A DNA stretch of 64,000 nucleotides from the NCBI GenBank assembly GCA_046329585.1, contig JAXLUI010000002.1, positions 1,798,001-1,862,000 of the forward strand. Reading direction: 5' to 3'. Source of the stretch: DLKC01 sp002478885 (GTDB lineage Bacteria > Bacteroidota > Bacteroidia > Chitinophagales > Chitinophagaceae). Positions within the stretch are counted from its first letter, which is position 1; the number at the start of each line of letters is the position of its first letter. The translations under genes and the position numbers were made by a program. The notes under the pieces are model-generated. The model saw nothing but the letters and a program-made list of their open reading frames with translations. It did not search any database and had not been told where the DNA came from. Below are positions 24,101-33,115 of the stretch, piece by piece.

Positions 24101-25504
24101 CTATCCGATCTTTTTTAACGGGGGTGCCTGCCAGCTGTTGTTCAACATTTCTTCTTTCGGCCAGTAAACGCGTAATAAAATGTTGAAGTTACCGGCCGGT
24201 GCTGGCAGCCAGTTATTTTCCTTGTCTTTTCCCGGTGAATCATGTTGAATATAAATATCTGTAGAACCATCGGCATTATGTTGCAGGTTACTCCGGTCTC
24301 CAATTGCATTCCTGTTTATCGGATTCGCTACCATATAACCATCGGGATCGTACATCGTTAGTGACCAGAAAGCCTTTGCCGGTGGTGTTTTCCCTTTGTC
24401 AAAATGTATAACATATTTGCTGGCTCCGGTCAGCGGATTGCCATTCGCATCAAAGGCCGCCGATGGATACATGGCATCTTCCCGCAGGTTTGCTCCAAGG
24501 CCGCCATAAGCCACAAAGGCGCGGCTCTGGTAGTCTGTTCCATAGGTGCCAATAGTATGACCCAACGGGTTCCATCCATCTTGAAGCTGTTTGGGTTTTT
24601 CGAAAAAACTTTTTGCTGCTGCGAAGAAATCTCCCGGTATTTTTTTCAACGCTTCCTGTGTAGCCATACTAAACCTGTCCAACGTAAATCTTCCCCCCGG
24701 TGCTATACCCAGCAAAGCAAATTTTTCCATTGCTTTTGCATCAGCAGCGGCTGGCGGGTTTTTTATCATCAGGCTGTTGAAATAGTTAAAGAAGCTGTCC
24801 GTTGGCATATTCCGCACGATTGTATTAGGATCTTCTTTTGGTAAGTCATTATCCGGCGTTGGCCGTGGCGCTTTATAGTCGCTCCCAAAAGCGCTCAGTG
24901 GTATCAATTTGTATTGCTTCTGCAGGGGCACAACTACTTTATCTCCGTCTTCCTTGCTGTTTACCTGCGTTCTCCCGATTATCCAACACATATTCGTCGG
25001 GGCCTTTATTTGTTCCATACCCGCAGGCACCGTACCATTCCAACCAGGGCCGGAGATCAGGAATTTATGCGCTTTGGTACCGGTTGTTCTACTGCCGGGC
25101 GAGACAAATACATTGCTATAGGCATCCAGGATGGGCATCATATAATAGCGGCCTTTTGTATCCGGCACAGACAAGATAACCGGTTCAGCACTGAGGTCGA
25201 GTGAAGCAGTAGAATAGTATGTATCGGCATTAGGTCTTACCACATCCCTGAAGTTCGCATCCGGAAAGGCTGATTTGTTTGCAAATACATTTGGCGCGGA
25301 CGCCTCTTTGTTGTTGGCATCGGTCATTTTCCGACGAGTGATATCCATGACTACTAATGGAAATGCAAAGGCATAAGCGTCCCTTGCATTTTGAATAATT
25401 GCGGTGTCACTGCTGTTGTCTGCATTTGCAGTCTTACTGTTCGTATTTTGTCCGCAGGACAATAAGCATGTGAGGGCTAACAAACAGAAAAGTTGTGTAC
25501 GCAT
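24101..25504 (-). CDS. DUF1254/DUF1214 lipoprotein
   Basis: 467 residues. A lipoprotein signal with lipobox LTCLLSCGQNTNS anchors it, probably in the outer membrane. The N-terminal half is DUF1254 (AYAFAFPLVVMDITRRK, VVRPNADTYYSTASLDLSAE, RYYMMPILDAYSNVF). The C-terminal half is DUF1214 (FWSLTMYDPDGYMVANPIN, NRNAIGDRS, IYIQHDSPG, NFNILLRVYWP). The two-domain arrangement is the normal full-length form. The family is abundant in bacteria, but its reaction is not established. Confidence 0.9.
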   Translation of the reverse strand: MRTQLFCLLALTCLLSCGQNTNSKTANADNSSDTAIIQNARDAYAFAFPLVVMDITRRKMTDANNKEASAPNVFANKSAFPDANFRDVVRPNADTYYSTASLDLSAEPVILSVPDTKGRYYMMPILDAYSNVFVSPGSRTTGTKAHKFLISGPGWNGTVPAGMEQIKAPTNMCWIIGRTQVNSKEDGDKVVVPLQKQYKLIPLSAFGSDYKAPRPTPDNDLPKEDPNTIVRNMPTDSFFNYFNSLMIKNPPAAADAKAMEKFALLGIAPGGRFTLDRFSMATQEALKKIPGDFFAAAKSFFEKPKQLQDGWNPLGHTIGTYGTDYQSRAFVAYGGLGANLREDAMYPSAAFDANGNPLTGASKYVIHFDKGKTPPAKAFWSLTMYDPDGYMVANPINRNAIGDRSNLQHNADGSTDIYIQHDSPGKDKENNWLPAPAGNFNILLRVYWPKEEMLNNSWQAPPLKKIG

Positions 25505-26225
25505 TGTGCTTGTTTTAAATGTTTCATGGTTTAAGCCAGGTCACTGGTGACCAAAAGCATGTCTTTTGCCTTCCAATAACTATTCAGGTATGTCGCAAAA
25601 CCAACCAGGATCGGAATTGTGTCTACAGTGACCATTTGGAAATCAGGCGCTTTTTGCAGCATGTTTATTTACCTTACTGCACTATCCTGAGTTTTTGAAA
25701 AAGCCTGTTGTTATAGCAGTCGCATCATCAGCATCAGCTGCAGCATTGCGTTTACGCTACCGTTGACTTAATGGTTTTGTTGGTGATAAAAGTGCTTGCA
25801 ATACATAAAACCGGAGAGAGAATTTGCCTGGGTGCCTTTTCATTAAAGCCGTCTCATTGTATTATGTACAGCCGGTCAGCAATAAACTCAAATTTTTTGC
25901 CTATCCAATATAGCTAAATCCGTTGATTTTTTTCAACTTTTCGAACTATTTATTGTTGCTATTCGCCTGTTGACTACTAACGCTTGCTTATGTAAATCAT
26001 TATATACAAACAAAACGGCGAATCCGCTTCGTATAATCCTGCACAAGACAAACCCATCTCCCCGTTCCGGTTTGTAGATTATCCCGTAAAGCACCAACGG
26101 TACAAGTGCCTGTTTCCGGATATGCCGGCACTATGCGCAAGCGGCGCTGCCATAATGAACCGATGCCGGTACAAAAAATTTCTGCTTCCTTATTTTCATT
26201 TAAATTAGACGCATAACTGCAAGCC
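25505..26225. other. 721-bp gap without a convincing gene
   Basis: Contains repeat copy S near its right end and a 43-codon minus-strand frame (25531-25662, MLQKAPDFQMVTVDTIPILV) with no recognised family. The rest shows no structured RNA, promoter or tRNA that I can support. Confidence 0.5.
26100..26173 (+). repeat. Dispersed repeat, long copy S (74 bp)
   Basis: Begins GTACAAGTGCC, contains CCGGATATGCCGGCACT and ends GCCGGTACA followed by AAAAA. It has the same TGTAC-type outer ends as the short copies. Confidence 0.6.
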
Positions 26226-29200
26226 ATGAGACGATTATCATTTGCGCTTTTACTACTCTGTTGCTTTTATGCGTGCAAGAACGATCAGCAAGAACAAGTG
26301 CCGGAAACATCCTATGCCGGCTTGTCGCCACAGCAGGCGTTGAACAGCTTTCAATTACCGGAAGGATTAAAGATCGAACTCGTGGCGAGTGAGCCGATGA
26401 TCTCCGACCCTGTTGCCATGGAAGTGGATGAGCATGGCAATATGTATGTGCTGGAGCTGCATGGCTACCCCCTGGACACTTCCGGTACCGGCAAAATAAA
26501 ACTGCTGAGCGATACCAATGGCGATGGCATTCCCGACAAAAGCACTCTCTTCGCCGATCACCTGCGGCTGCCAACAGGTCTCATGCGCTGGAAAAAAGGG
26601 TTGATCGTTGTTGATGTGCCCGAAGTATTATACCTCGAAGACTCGGATAACGACGGCAAGGCCGATATCAAAAAAACGATGCTCACCGGCATTGCACTCA
26701 CCAACCCGCAGCATATTGCCAACACGCCCATCTTTGGCCTGGATAACTGGATCTACCTTGCACATATGGGCGTTGTTACGCCAAAGGTTTCGATGATGTT
26801 CATCGACAGCGGTAACCTTGTGCGTTATGTTGATGACCCAAAAGCCAAAACATTGCCACGCAATGCAGACGGAAGGAATATCCGCTTTAAGCCAGACAGT
26901 CGTGACCTGGAAATGCTTTCAGGCGAGTCGCAATACGGGCAAAGCTTTGACAATTGGGGCCATCATTTCTGCGTGGAAAATGCCGACCATATTTTTCATG
27001 AAGTAATCGCTGCAAAATACCTTGGCCGCAATCCTGACCTGCTGGTGGCGGACGCATCGGATTATATCTCCGATCATGGTGATGCATGTGAAGTATATCC
27101 CATTACCCATAATCCCGAGAACCAGTTGCTGACAGACAGGGGAGTGATCACTTCCGCATGCGGCATCACGTATTACAATGGCGGTTTATTGCCCGACAAT
27201 TTCAACAATGTAACACTGGTGGCAGAACCGGTGAGCAATATTATTCACGCTGACCAAATCACTGAACGGGGCGCAACATTCACCGCTTCGGCAATGTATA
27301 AGCAAAAAGAATTTCTCGCATCAACAGATGGTTGGTTCAGACCGGTGCAGATGTATATAGGACCTGACGGCGCCTTATACGTTATCGACTACTACCGGCA
27401 GATTATTGAACACCCCGAATGGCTGAGTGAAGAGGTGATCAAATCCGGCGCATTGTACAACGGTTCTGACAAAGGCCGTATTTACCGGATTACGCCAACG
27501 AGTGCTACAAAAATGAACTGGCTGAATAACATCAATCTTGGCAAGGCAACGACAACAGAACTTGTGAATGCATTAACGAGCAACAATACCTGGTGGCGAA
27601 GGAATGCGCAGCGCTTGCTGGTAGACCAAAAAGACAACGCTGCCGCCGGAATGCTAAAGCAATTTGCCGATACCACAACATCTGCCACCGCCATCGTGCA
27701 TGCATTGTGGACACTTGAAGGGCTTCATGCAACCGATGCCACAACGCTTATAAAAGCGTTGCATAACCCAACCTATGGTGTGCGGGAAAATGCTATTAAG
27801 ATCGCGGAATTGCATATTGGTCAAATGCCGCAGCTAACCAATGAATTGCTGGCATTGCAAGATGACCCATCGCCTAAAGTGCGCTTTCAGTTGCTATGCA
27901 CACTTGGCGATATTCACAGTGAGGCCAGTGCCGCAGCACAGCAAAAGATACTGGAAACCGACATGGAAGATAAGTGGGTGCAGATCGCCGCACTTGCTTC
28001 GGCTAAAGGCAATGAATGGAACCTGCTGCAAAAAACACTTCCGGCATTGACCAATAAACAAAGCGAAGGCAAAGCTTTGTTCTTCAGGAACTGTGCCCAG
28101 GTGACAGGGCTGTCGCAACGAACCGGCGACATAAAAAAAATAATCAGCCTCGCAACGCATCAGAATGCAGCAGCTTCAGACTGGTGGCAGTCAGCGTTAC
28201 TGGATGGCTTAAGCAATGCCTTGCGCATAAAGGGGCTGCCTGCCGGTGATATGGACTCGTCGCGTTTTGCCCTGTTGAACGAGTTTACGATGATGACGCC
28301 GGCACTGGTACGCAGTTCAGCTATTGACCTCTATTCTTTAATGGGCGTTACACCCATGAAAAAGTGGTTCGAGACACTGGCATCGGCAGAGATCATTGCT
28401 CCCGATACCTTACAATACCCCGCATTCAGGAACGACGCCCTGAAAATTCTCGCGCTTAATAAGCAAACCGATTACAGCGGCATGTTTGAAAAGATCATCG
28501 GTGGTAAGCAACCGGTCATTTTGCAGCAAACTGCCATCCGCATTTACAATCAGCAGTCCCCAACGGCAGCTGCAGGCTGTATTGTAAAGAACTGGCCAAC
28601 ACTTTCGCATGATGCCCGCGATGCAGCTTTGGATGCGCTGCTATCCTCTGCTGCGGGCATGAATGTATTGCTTGATGCCGTAAAAACAGGCGGGATACAA
28701 ACAACCGCTATCAGTTGGCCGAGAAAAGTGGAGCTCATGAACTACGATGACAGGAATATCCGTGAAAGGGCAAGACAACTGCTGGCGCCGGAAATCGAAA
28801 GCCGTGAGGCGGTGTTTAAACAATACCAGCCGGTATTGACTATGAAAGGTGATACCGCAAAGGGGCATATTGTTTTTCAAACCGTGTGCGGAACCTGTCA
28901 CCAATACGCAAGTAAAGATGGCAACAGTTTCGGTCCCGATCTGAGCACCCTCAGCAACCGCGACAAGGCTTCTATCATGGCAGATATCCTTAACCCCAAC
29001 CGCTCCATTGCTACGCAATACGACCTGTGGACGGTGACAAAAACCAATGGCGAAAAGCTAAGCGGCATTATGAATTCTTCTTCATCGGCCGCTATCAATT
29101 TGAAAACACAGAGCGGGCAATTCATCACGATTGCAAGAGCCGAGATCAGCAGCATGGAAACCTCGGAAACCTCCGCAATGCCCGTTGGGCTCGAGTCGTC

Positions 29201-29255
29201 GCTGTCGAAAGAGCAGATGGCGAGCCTGCTGGCTTTTATTACAAAGAAGGAGTAG
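26226..29255 (+). CDS. PVC-type heme-binding lipoprotein (membrane-bound dehydrogenase-like)
   Basis: 1009 residues. The lipoprotein signal is LLLLCCFYACKND. The N-terminal region (about 45-420) is a beta-propeller-like dehydrogenase domain of the kind found in PVC-type proteins (ELVASEPMISDPVAMEVDE, GPDGALYVIDYYRQIIEHP). The middle (about 430-800) is a HEAT-like helical repeat region. The C-terminal domain holds a c-type heme site CGTCH near residue 888, followed by NSFGPDLSTLSNRDKASIMA and DILNPNRSIATQY, with a distal Met possible. This matches the three-part family best known from Planctomycetes and Verrucomicrobia and also present in Chitinophagaceae. It probably oxidises a carbohydrate-like substrate in the periplasm; the electron partner is unknown. 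Confidence 0.88.
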   Translation: MRRLSFALLLLCCFYACKNDQQEQVPETSYAGLSPQQALNSFQLPEGLKIELVASEPMISDPVAMEVDEHGNMYVLELHGYPLDTSGTGKIKLLSDTNGDGIPDKSTLFADHLRLPTGLMRWKKGLIVVDVPEVLYLEDSDNDGKADIKKTMLTGIALTNPQHIANTPIFGLDNWIYLAHMGVVTPKVSMMFIDSGNLVRYVDDPKAKTLPRNADGRNIRFKPDSRDLEMLSGESQYGQSFDNWGHHFCVENADHIFHEVIAAKYLGRNPDLLVADASDYISDHGDACEVYPITHNPENQLLTDRGVITSACGITYYNGGLLPDNFNNVTLVAEPVSNIIHADQITERGATFTASAMYKQKEFLASTDGWFRPVQMYIGPDGALYVIDYYRQIIEHPEWLSEEVIKSGALYNGSDKGRIYRITPTSATKMNWLNNINLGKATTTELVNALTSNNTWWRRNAQRLLVDQKDNAAAGMLKQFADTTTSATAIVHALWTLEGLHATDATTLIKALHNPTYGVRENAIKIAELHIGQMPQLTNELLALQDDPSPKVRFQLLCTLGDIHSEASAAAQQKILETDMEDKWVQIAALASAKGNEWNLLQKTLPALTNKQSEGKALFFRNCAQVTGLSQRTGDIKKIISLATHQNAAASDWWQSALLDGLSNALRIKGLPAGDMDSSRFALLNEFTMMTPALVRSSAIDLYSLMGVTPMKKWFETLASAEIIAPDTLQYPAFRNDALKILALNKQTDYSGMFEKIIGGKQPVILQQTAIRIYNQQSPTAAAGCIVKNWPTLSHDARDAALDALLSSAAGMNVLLDAVKTGGIQTTAISWPRKVELMNYDDRNIRERARQLLAPEIESREAVFKQYQPVLTMKGDTAKGHIVFQTVCGTCHQYASKDGNSFGPDLSTLSNRDKASIMADILNPNRSIATQYDLWTVTKTNGEKLSGIMNSSSSAAINLKTQSGQFITIARAEISSMETSETSAMPVGLESSLSKEQMASLLAFITKKE

Positions 29256-29266
29256 CAGCTATTTTT

Positions 29267-29319
29267 TGAACCGGGCTAATGAACAAGTATTAAGCTACCG
29301 TTGCGTCGCACACTCGTAC
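29267..29319 (-). repeat. Dispersed intergenic repeat, copy G (53 bp)
   Basis: Minus-strand reading: GTACGAGTGTGCGACGCAAC to GCCCGGTTCA, then AAAAAA. It starts 12 bp after the stop of the heme lipoprotein gene. Confidence 0.8.
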
Positions 29320-29534
29320 AAAATCGCTTTGAGCAGCCGGTTTGAGCCGGAGACTTAAGGTTAGACTTATCCCGCTAATATCGTTTACTGTCCCGCTAAC
29401 GAAAAAGGCAACCGGGCGATTGATTTGCGGACCAGCCAACAGTAGCAGTAGAGGGTCCTGGGGGCAACAATTACAGCGTAAAAACTTTTGTTCCTGTTCC
29501 TCAAAATATTTAGCTTAATAGCTTAATTCACCAC

Positions 29535-31820
29535 ATGAAACAAGCTATCGTTCTTTGTATCAGTTGTGTTATTACAGGTTCTTACCTACAGGCACAAAAC
29601 TGGCTTACCACGGGAAACAGCGGCCTAAGTAACGCCAACTTTCTTGGCACCACAGACGCGCATGACCTTATTTTGAAAGTGAACAATACCGAACGGGCAA
29701 GGCTTCAGGCCACGAATGGAGCCTGGTCTTTTGGCAGCGCAGGTAATTCCGCCACTATAGACTCAGCCGGCAAACTCACGTTTGGAGGTAGCGGGGGTTA
29801 TCTCGTTGGCAACAATAAATATGCGTTCCAGGCCGCCGGGAACAGCAATTTTGGATTGTTTTTTAACTCTGGCGGCACTCAATACGAGTTTCGCAATGGG
29901 AGCGCCTCCCCGGTTTTCCAAATAAATGCCAACAATGGCAATGGTGTATTCAATGGCACTTTGAAGATCGGGGCTTATACTCTTCCCGCAACAGACGGTA
30001 CGAACGGGCAGGTATTGCAGACTGATGGGGCAGGTGTGGTGAACTGGCAAACGGTGAGCAGTGGCGGAGGCGGAGGCGCCAACACCGCATTGTCCAATCT
30101 TGCCACCACAGCGGTAAACCGTTCACTCATACCAGGTGCAGACACGATCAACCTTGGCTCCGCCACGAAGCAATACAAGGACATTTATCTGAAGGGTGGC
30201 CTGTTCTGGGGAACAAAACAGTTATTGCTTATAGGTACGTCAAATACTTTATCGGTGGGGTTCGACAATCTTTTGAGCAATACGAGCAGTGGCCTGGAGA
30301 ATGTTGCATTTGGCAATGGCATCATGCAATTTAACACTACAGGCAACCAGAATACGGCATCGGGATATTATTCACTTCACAATAACCTGACCGGAATTGG
30401 AAATTGCTCATTTGGCAACAATGCGATGTTTTTCAACAGCAATGGCTCGCAAAATGCTGCATTCGGCAGGTCAGCAATGCAGAATAACAGCAGCGGAAAT
30501 GCAAATGCAGCATTGGGTTTCCTGTCGCTGGCCGGTAACACAACAGGCAGCTATAATACGGCCATGGGTTCGCATGCCGGCACTTCAGCACTAACAGCCA
30601 ACTCAAACACGTATATCGGCAATAGCGCAGGTTACAGCAACACAACAGGCAGCTTTAATACTTTAGTCGGAGATTCTGCCGGGTACTCATTAACTGCTTC
30701 AGCAAACACATTTGTAGGCAGGCGAAGCGGAATGAATGTTAATTCGGGTGTTTACAACATTTACATGGGGTACAATTCCGGCCTCAACGGCACCAGCGGC
30801 GGGTACAATGTTGGTGTAGGAGGCTTTAGTCTTCAAGCGAATGCTGTAGCCAGCGGCAACACGGCTTTAGGCTACAGTACAGGGACACTGTTTACCAACG
30901 GCAACTACAATACTTTCCTGGGATATGATGCGGATGCCTCTGCCACCGCCCTTACCAATAGTACCGCGTTGGGGAATACATCCAGAATTACAGCCAGCAA
31001 CCAGGTAAGAATTGGCAACATCAGTGTAACCAGTATCGGCGGCTTTGTAAACTGGACCAATATTTCTGATGGCAGATTTAAAAAAAATATAAAGACCGAT
31101 GTGGCAGGGCTTGCTTTCATCAACAAATTAAGACCTGTTACCTACAATCTCGACCTGCAATCACTCAGCGCCAGCCTTAAAGAAAATGAGCAGAAGGAAG
31201 CTGATGGCAATACAATGCAGCAAGATATGCTGGCAAAACAAGCCAAGGAAAACATGCGCTATAGCGGCTTTGTAGCGCAAGAGGTGGAAAAAGCTGCCAA
31301 AGAATTACAATATGATTTCAGCGGGGTAGACGCACCAAAAAACGATAAGGATTTTTATGGATTGCGTTACGCAGATTTTGTTGTTCCTCTTGTGAAGGCT
31401 GTCCAGGAACTGAGCAAAATGAACGACGATAAAGATGAAAAGATGGAGAAACAACAAAAACAAATCAATAGCCTGCAGGAACAGCTGAACGATCTGAAAA
31501 AATATGTGTTGCAACAGGGTACCAACTCCCAAACAACGCAATTGCCGGCAATAGTTGATGCAGCACAACTTGCTCAAAATGTGCCTAACCCTTATACCAG
31601 CACAACCACTATCCAATACAGCCTGCCGGCGAAATATAGTAGCGCCTATATCAATTTTTATGCTGTAAATGGCATTATTGTTAAATCGCAAAGACTCGCC
31701 AGCCACGGAAAGGGGTCTATTACCGTTCGCGCGGCAGATTTGGGCGCAGGCCTGATCCAGTATGCGCTTTTCGTGGATGGTAAACTGGTTGACAGTAAAC
31801 AAATGTTGGAAAGCAAATAA
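29535..31820 (+). CDS. Fibre-like surface protein with YadA-type head repeats, peptidase S74 chaperone domain and T9SS C-terminus
   Basis: 761 residues. Signal peptide (MKQAIVLCISCVITGSYLQA). Residues about 225-500 are repeats of 14-26 residues such as NTASGYYSLHNN, NAAFGRSAMQNN and NTAMGSHAG, the left-handed parallel beta-roll of YadA heads. Near residue 510 the segment SDGRFKKNIKTDVAGL starts the peptidase S74 intramolecular chaperone domain, which trimerises and often cleaves itself off tail-spike proteins. A coiled coil (KMEKQQKQINSLQEQLNDL) follows. The last 80 residues (AQNVPNPYTSTTTIQYSLP and on to LVDSKQMLESK) look like a type A sorting domain for type IX secretion. It is a probable surface adhesin. 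Confidence 0.88.
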   Translation: MKQAIVLCISCVITGSYLQAQNWLTTGNSGLSNANFLGTTDAHDLILKVNNTERARLQATNGAWSFGSAGNSATIDSAGKLTFGGSGGYLVGNNKYAFQAAGNSNFGLFFNSGGTQYEFRNGSASPVFQINANNGNGVFNGTLKIGAYTLPATDGTNGQVLQTDGAGVVNWQTVSSGGGGGANTALSNLATTAVNRSLIPGADTINLGSATKQYKDIYLKGGLFWGTKQLLLIGTSNTLSVGFDNLLSNTSSGLENVAFGNGIMQFNTTGNQNTASGYYSLHNNLTGIGNCSFGNNAMFFNSNGSQNAAFGRSAMQNNSSGNANAALGFLSLAGNTTGSYNTAMGSHAGTSALTANSNTYIGNSAGYSNTTGSFNTLVGDSAGYSLTASANTFVGRRSGMNVNSGVYNIYMGYNSGLNGTSGGYNVGVGGFSLQANAVASGNTALGYSTGTLFTNGNYNTFLGYDADASATALTNSTALGNTSRITASNQVRIGNISVTSIGGFVNWTNISDGRFKKNIKTDVAGLAFINKLRPVTYNLDLQSLSASLKENEQKEADGNTMQQDMLAKQAKENMRYSGFVAQEVEKAAKELQYDFSGVDAPKNDKDFYGLRYADFVVPLVKAVQELSKMNDDKDEKMEKQQKQINSLQEQLNDLKKYVLQQGTNSQTTQLPAIVDAAQLAQNVPNPYTSTTTIQYSLPAKYSSAYINFYAVNGIIVKSQRLASHGKGSITVRAADLGAGLIQYALFVDGKLVDSKQMLESK

Positions 31821-32281
31821 GCAAGGAACACGTACCTGGTAGATATTCTATCCTTTATGTTACGCATACCGGAGCAACGAAAAATGAACAATTCAGCACT
31901 TTGCATTTTGTGTGGTATGCTCTCTACATGGCCTACAATCTTGTGCTTAATAGCTTTGACAAGCCGGCGTTGCGCAGGAAACCGGGGGCACTGACTTTTC
32001 GTGCGTTCATCAATTGATGTTTCTCCAACCACCAGGTTAATATGAACCGTCGAAAATAGTTATAACGCGAAGGATCATTGCCCATTGTTGTTATGCTGTA
32101 CAAGAGTGCGACGCAAGTAAAGCATCATAGCATTGCTGAAGCCGGGACCATCATTCTTCACTTCATTTTTACCATTGTTATTGCTGTTTGTTTACCACTC
32201 ATCAAGAAACCAAAAATGCTGCGGGGAAATAGCACTTTATTTGCATGTACGAAGTTTTTCGTTAATAATAAAAACAGCATC
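31821..32281. other. Gap holding repeat copy H and an upstream region
   Basis: 461 bp between the fibre-like gene and the DUF2807 gene. Apart from the 53-bp repeat (32098-32150) I see no gene; the open frame that precedes ATG 32282 has no family resemblance. Confidence 0.5.
32098..32150 (+). repeat. Dispersed intergenic repeat, copy H (53 bp)
   Basis: GTACAAGAGTGCGACGCAAG at the start and GCCGGGACCA at the end. TGTTATGC precedes it. Confidence 0.8.
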
Positions 32282-33010
32282 ATGAAAAAAATAACCTTAC
32301 TGTCGCTGGTAGCACTAAGTTTTACCATTGCGGCAACGGCACAGAAAAAAAAGCTGGCACCAAGTGGCAATATTGTTACAAAGAATATCGCCGTGCAAGC
32401 GTTTAACGCGATAGAAGCAGCCGGTATTTATGAACTGGTACTTACACAGGGCGACAAAGAGGCTGTGCGCATAGAGGCAGATGATAATATGCAGGAGCTT
32501 TTTAGTGTAACCAATGAAGGCAGTACGCTGGTGATCTCGATGCCAAAGCTGGATGACCAGGAAATAAATATCGACGGGCAGGGTGACCACGACAAAAAAC
32601 TGCGCTGGAAAGTGTATGTAAGTTATAAATCCCTGAAACGCCTCGAGCTTTCGGTGATAGGCAACATCCGCGGAGAGAACGCCCTGAAGAGCGATGCTTT
32701 TGAAATAAAAAATAAAGCAATCGGCAATATAGACCTGAAAATATCCACGGCAAAACTAACCGTACGCAATGAAGGTGTAGGGAAAATAATACTGGCCGGC
32801 GATGCTACCAATGCTGTTATAAAGAATTCCGGCGTGGGAGAACTGGATGGCGAAGACCTGCTGGTGCAAACGATGGATATTGACAATTCGGGTGTTGGCC
32901 ATGCAAGTGTGAACGTGCAGAAAGACCTCACTGTGCAGCAGTCATTCCTGGGCAAAGTGACCAATGTAGGCAATGGAAAAAAACATGTGAAAGAAGGCGA
33001 AGAGATATAG
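32282..33010 (+). CDS. DUF2807 (GIN domain) secreted protein
   Basis: 242 residues from ATG 32282, where a signal peptide starts (MKKITLLSLVALSFTIAATA). The body is a repetitive beta structure typical of DUF2807, the putative auto-transporter adhesin head domain (GIN): FNAIEAAGIYELVLTQGD, LVISMPKLD, LKRLELSVIGNIRGENAL, KIILAGDATNAVIKNSGVG and DIDNSGVGHASVNV. The ladder-like repeats form a right-handed beta helix. Such proteins are common in Bacteroidota and reside in the periplasm or outside; the role is unclear. A strong hairpin terminator follows. Confidence 0.9.
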   Translation: MKKITLLSLVALSFTIAATAQKKKLAPSGNIVTKNIAVQAFNAIEAAGIYELVLTQGDKEAVRIEADDNMQELFSVTNEGSTLVISMPKLDDQEINIDGQGDHDKKLRWKVYVSYKSLKRLELSVIGNIRGENALKSDAFEIKNKAIGNIDLKISTAKLTVRNEGVGKIILAGDATNAVIKNSGVGELDGEDLLVQTMDIDNSGVGHASVNVQKDLTVQQSFLGKVTNVGNGKKHVKEGEEI

Positions 33011-33048
33011 GCAAGAGCCGGCAGAAACATACCCGCTTTTCAAAAGAC

Positions 33049-33083
33049 GAGGCCCCGCATTTTACTGCGGAGCCTCTTTTTTA
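33049..33083 (+). terminator. Rho-independent terminator after the DUF2807 gene
   Basis: The arms GAGGCCCCGCA and TGCGGAGCCTC (one mismatch) are followed by six T residues, between two convergent genes. Confidence 0.9.
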
Positions 33084-33115
33084 CCTGGGTATATGCATAA
33101 GCTTTTAAAACCGGT

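Noticed and set aside
28641..29018. 125-codon minus-strand frame opposite the heme lipoprotein gene
   Set aside because: Mirror frame; the plus-strand gene carries the CGTCH motif in this very region.
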